From Acanthosepion esculentum (lineage: Eukaryota; Mollusca; Cephalopoda; Sepiida; Sepiidae): DNA of 64,000 nucleotides. Below, one piece after another: positions 63,820-64,000 of the stretch. The notes under the pieces are model-generated. The model was not told the origin of the DNA, did not search any database, and saw only the letters and a list, made by a program, of their open reading frames with translations. The position numbers and the translations under genes were made by a program. The first letter of the stretch is position 1; every line of letters starts with the position of its first letter. Location: the NCBI GenBank assembly GCA_964036315.1, contig OZ038488.1, forward strand, positions 68,078,342 through 68,142,341, read 5' to 3'.

Positions 63820-64000
63820 TATGAATAATTATTATTAAAATAAAATATAAATTATTATTAAATTATTAAATTTTTGTAATAAAACCATAGTAATAAAAAA
63901 TATACCACAATAAAGAGCATTAACATTTCGAGCAAAATTAATTATGTTCTTAATCTTGACTTATTTTCTTTGAATTTCTTAATCTGACTCCAGCAAACCC
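63820..64000. other. AT-rich end of window
   Basis: No feature recognised. Confidence 0.4.

Overview
This is eukaryotic, animal, repeat-dominated DNA in which I see no intact host gene. It is AT-rich and full of (TA)n, (CA/TG)n and (GA)n tracts. Decayed LINEs, Tc1/mariner transposons and short SINE-like repeats make up most of what can be read. The mix (TA/TG microsatellites, tRNA-headed SINEs, an RTE-like endonuclease/reverse-transcriptase LINE, GVQW3/SETMAR-type mariners) best fits a cephalopod mollusc such as an octopus. That is a judgement from general knowledge, not proof; another large invertebrate genome such as a chelicerate would be the main alternative.

Layout. 0-1.1 kb: a foldback derivative of a mariner. 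1.8-5.2 kb: LINE fragments and a SINE. 5.2-8.8 kb: two direct copies of an unidentified long repeat, one split by a 5S rRNA-derived SINE with target-site duplications (TSDs), plus two minisatellites. 9-13.4 kb: duplicated unknown repeats, a satellite-like repeat, a SINE and a GIY-YIG (Penelope-like) remnant. 13.4-16.6 kb: microsatellites and a mariner with readable inverted ends, itself split by a SINE. 17-31 kb: SINEs, LINE pieces, a near-perfect 64-bp-arm hairpin, tandem arrays and a fourth 5S-derived relic. 31-47 kb: LINE pieces, two LTR-like repeat pairs, a mariner and two speculative exon-like ORFs. 47-58 kb: microsatellites, Tc1-like relics, a second mariner split by a SINE, and a 268-bp tandem array made from LINE reverse-transcriptase (RT) sequence. 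58-64 kb: a possible 68-bp ankyrin-like exon, a LINE fragment, a roughly 0.7-kb-arm inverted duplication holding a small MITE, and an AT-only 33-bp satellite with a longer period.

Family names used below are mine. SINE-A: tRNA-like head, conserved 3' hairpin. SINE-B: tRNA-like head, tail with a CTGAAGA...GAAAC hairpin. SINE-5S: 5S rRNA head followed by a SINE-A-like part. LINE-R: RTE-like endonuclease/RT element. LINE-C: CR1/Jockey-like element. R190: a roughly 175-190 bp satellite-like repeat.

The main observations are: SINE-B copies that carry their own tail inverted at the 5' end inside TSDs; a 5S/tRNA composite SINE with a resolvable empty site; a hammerhead-like core motif recurring in several unrelated repeat families; and repeated formation of long inverted structures. 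Coordinates of diverged repeats are approximate, commonly to within 10-30 bases.
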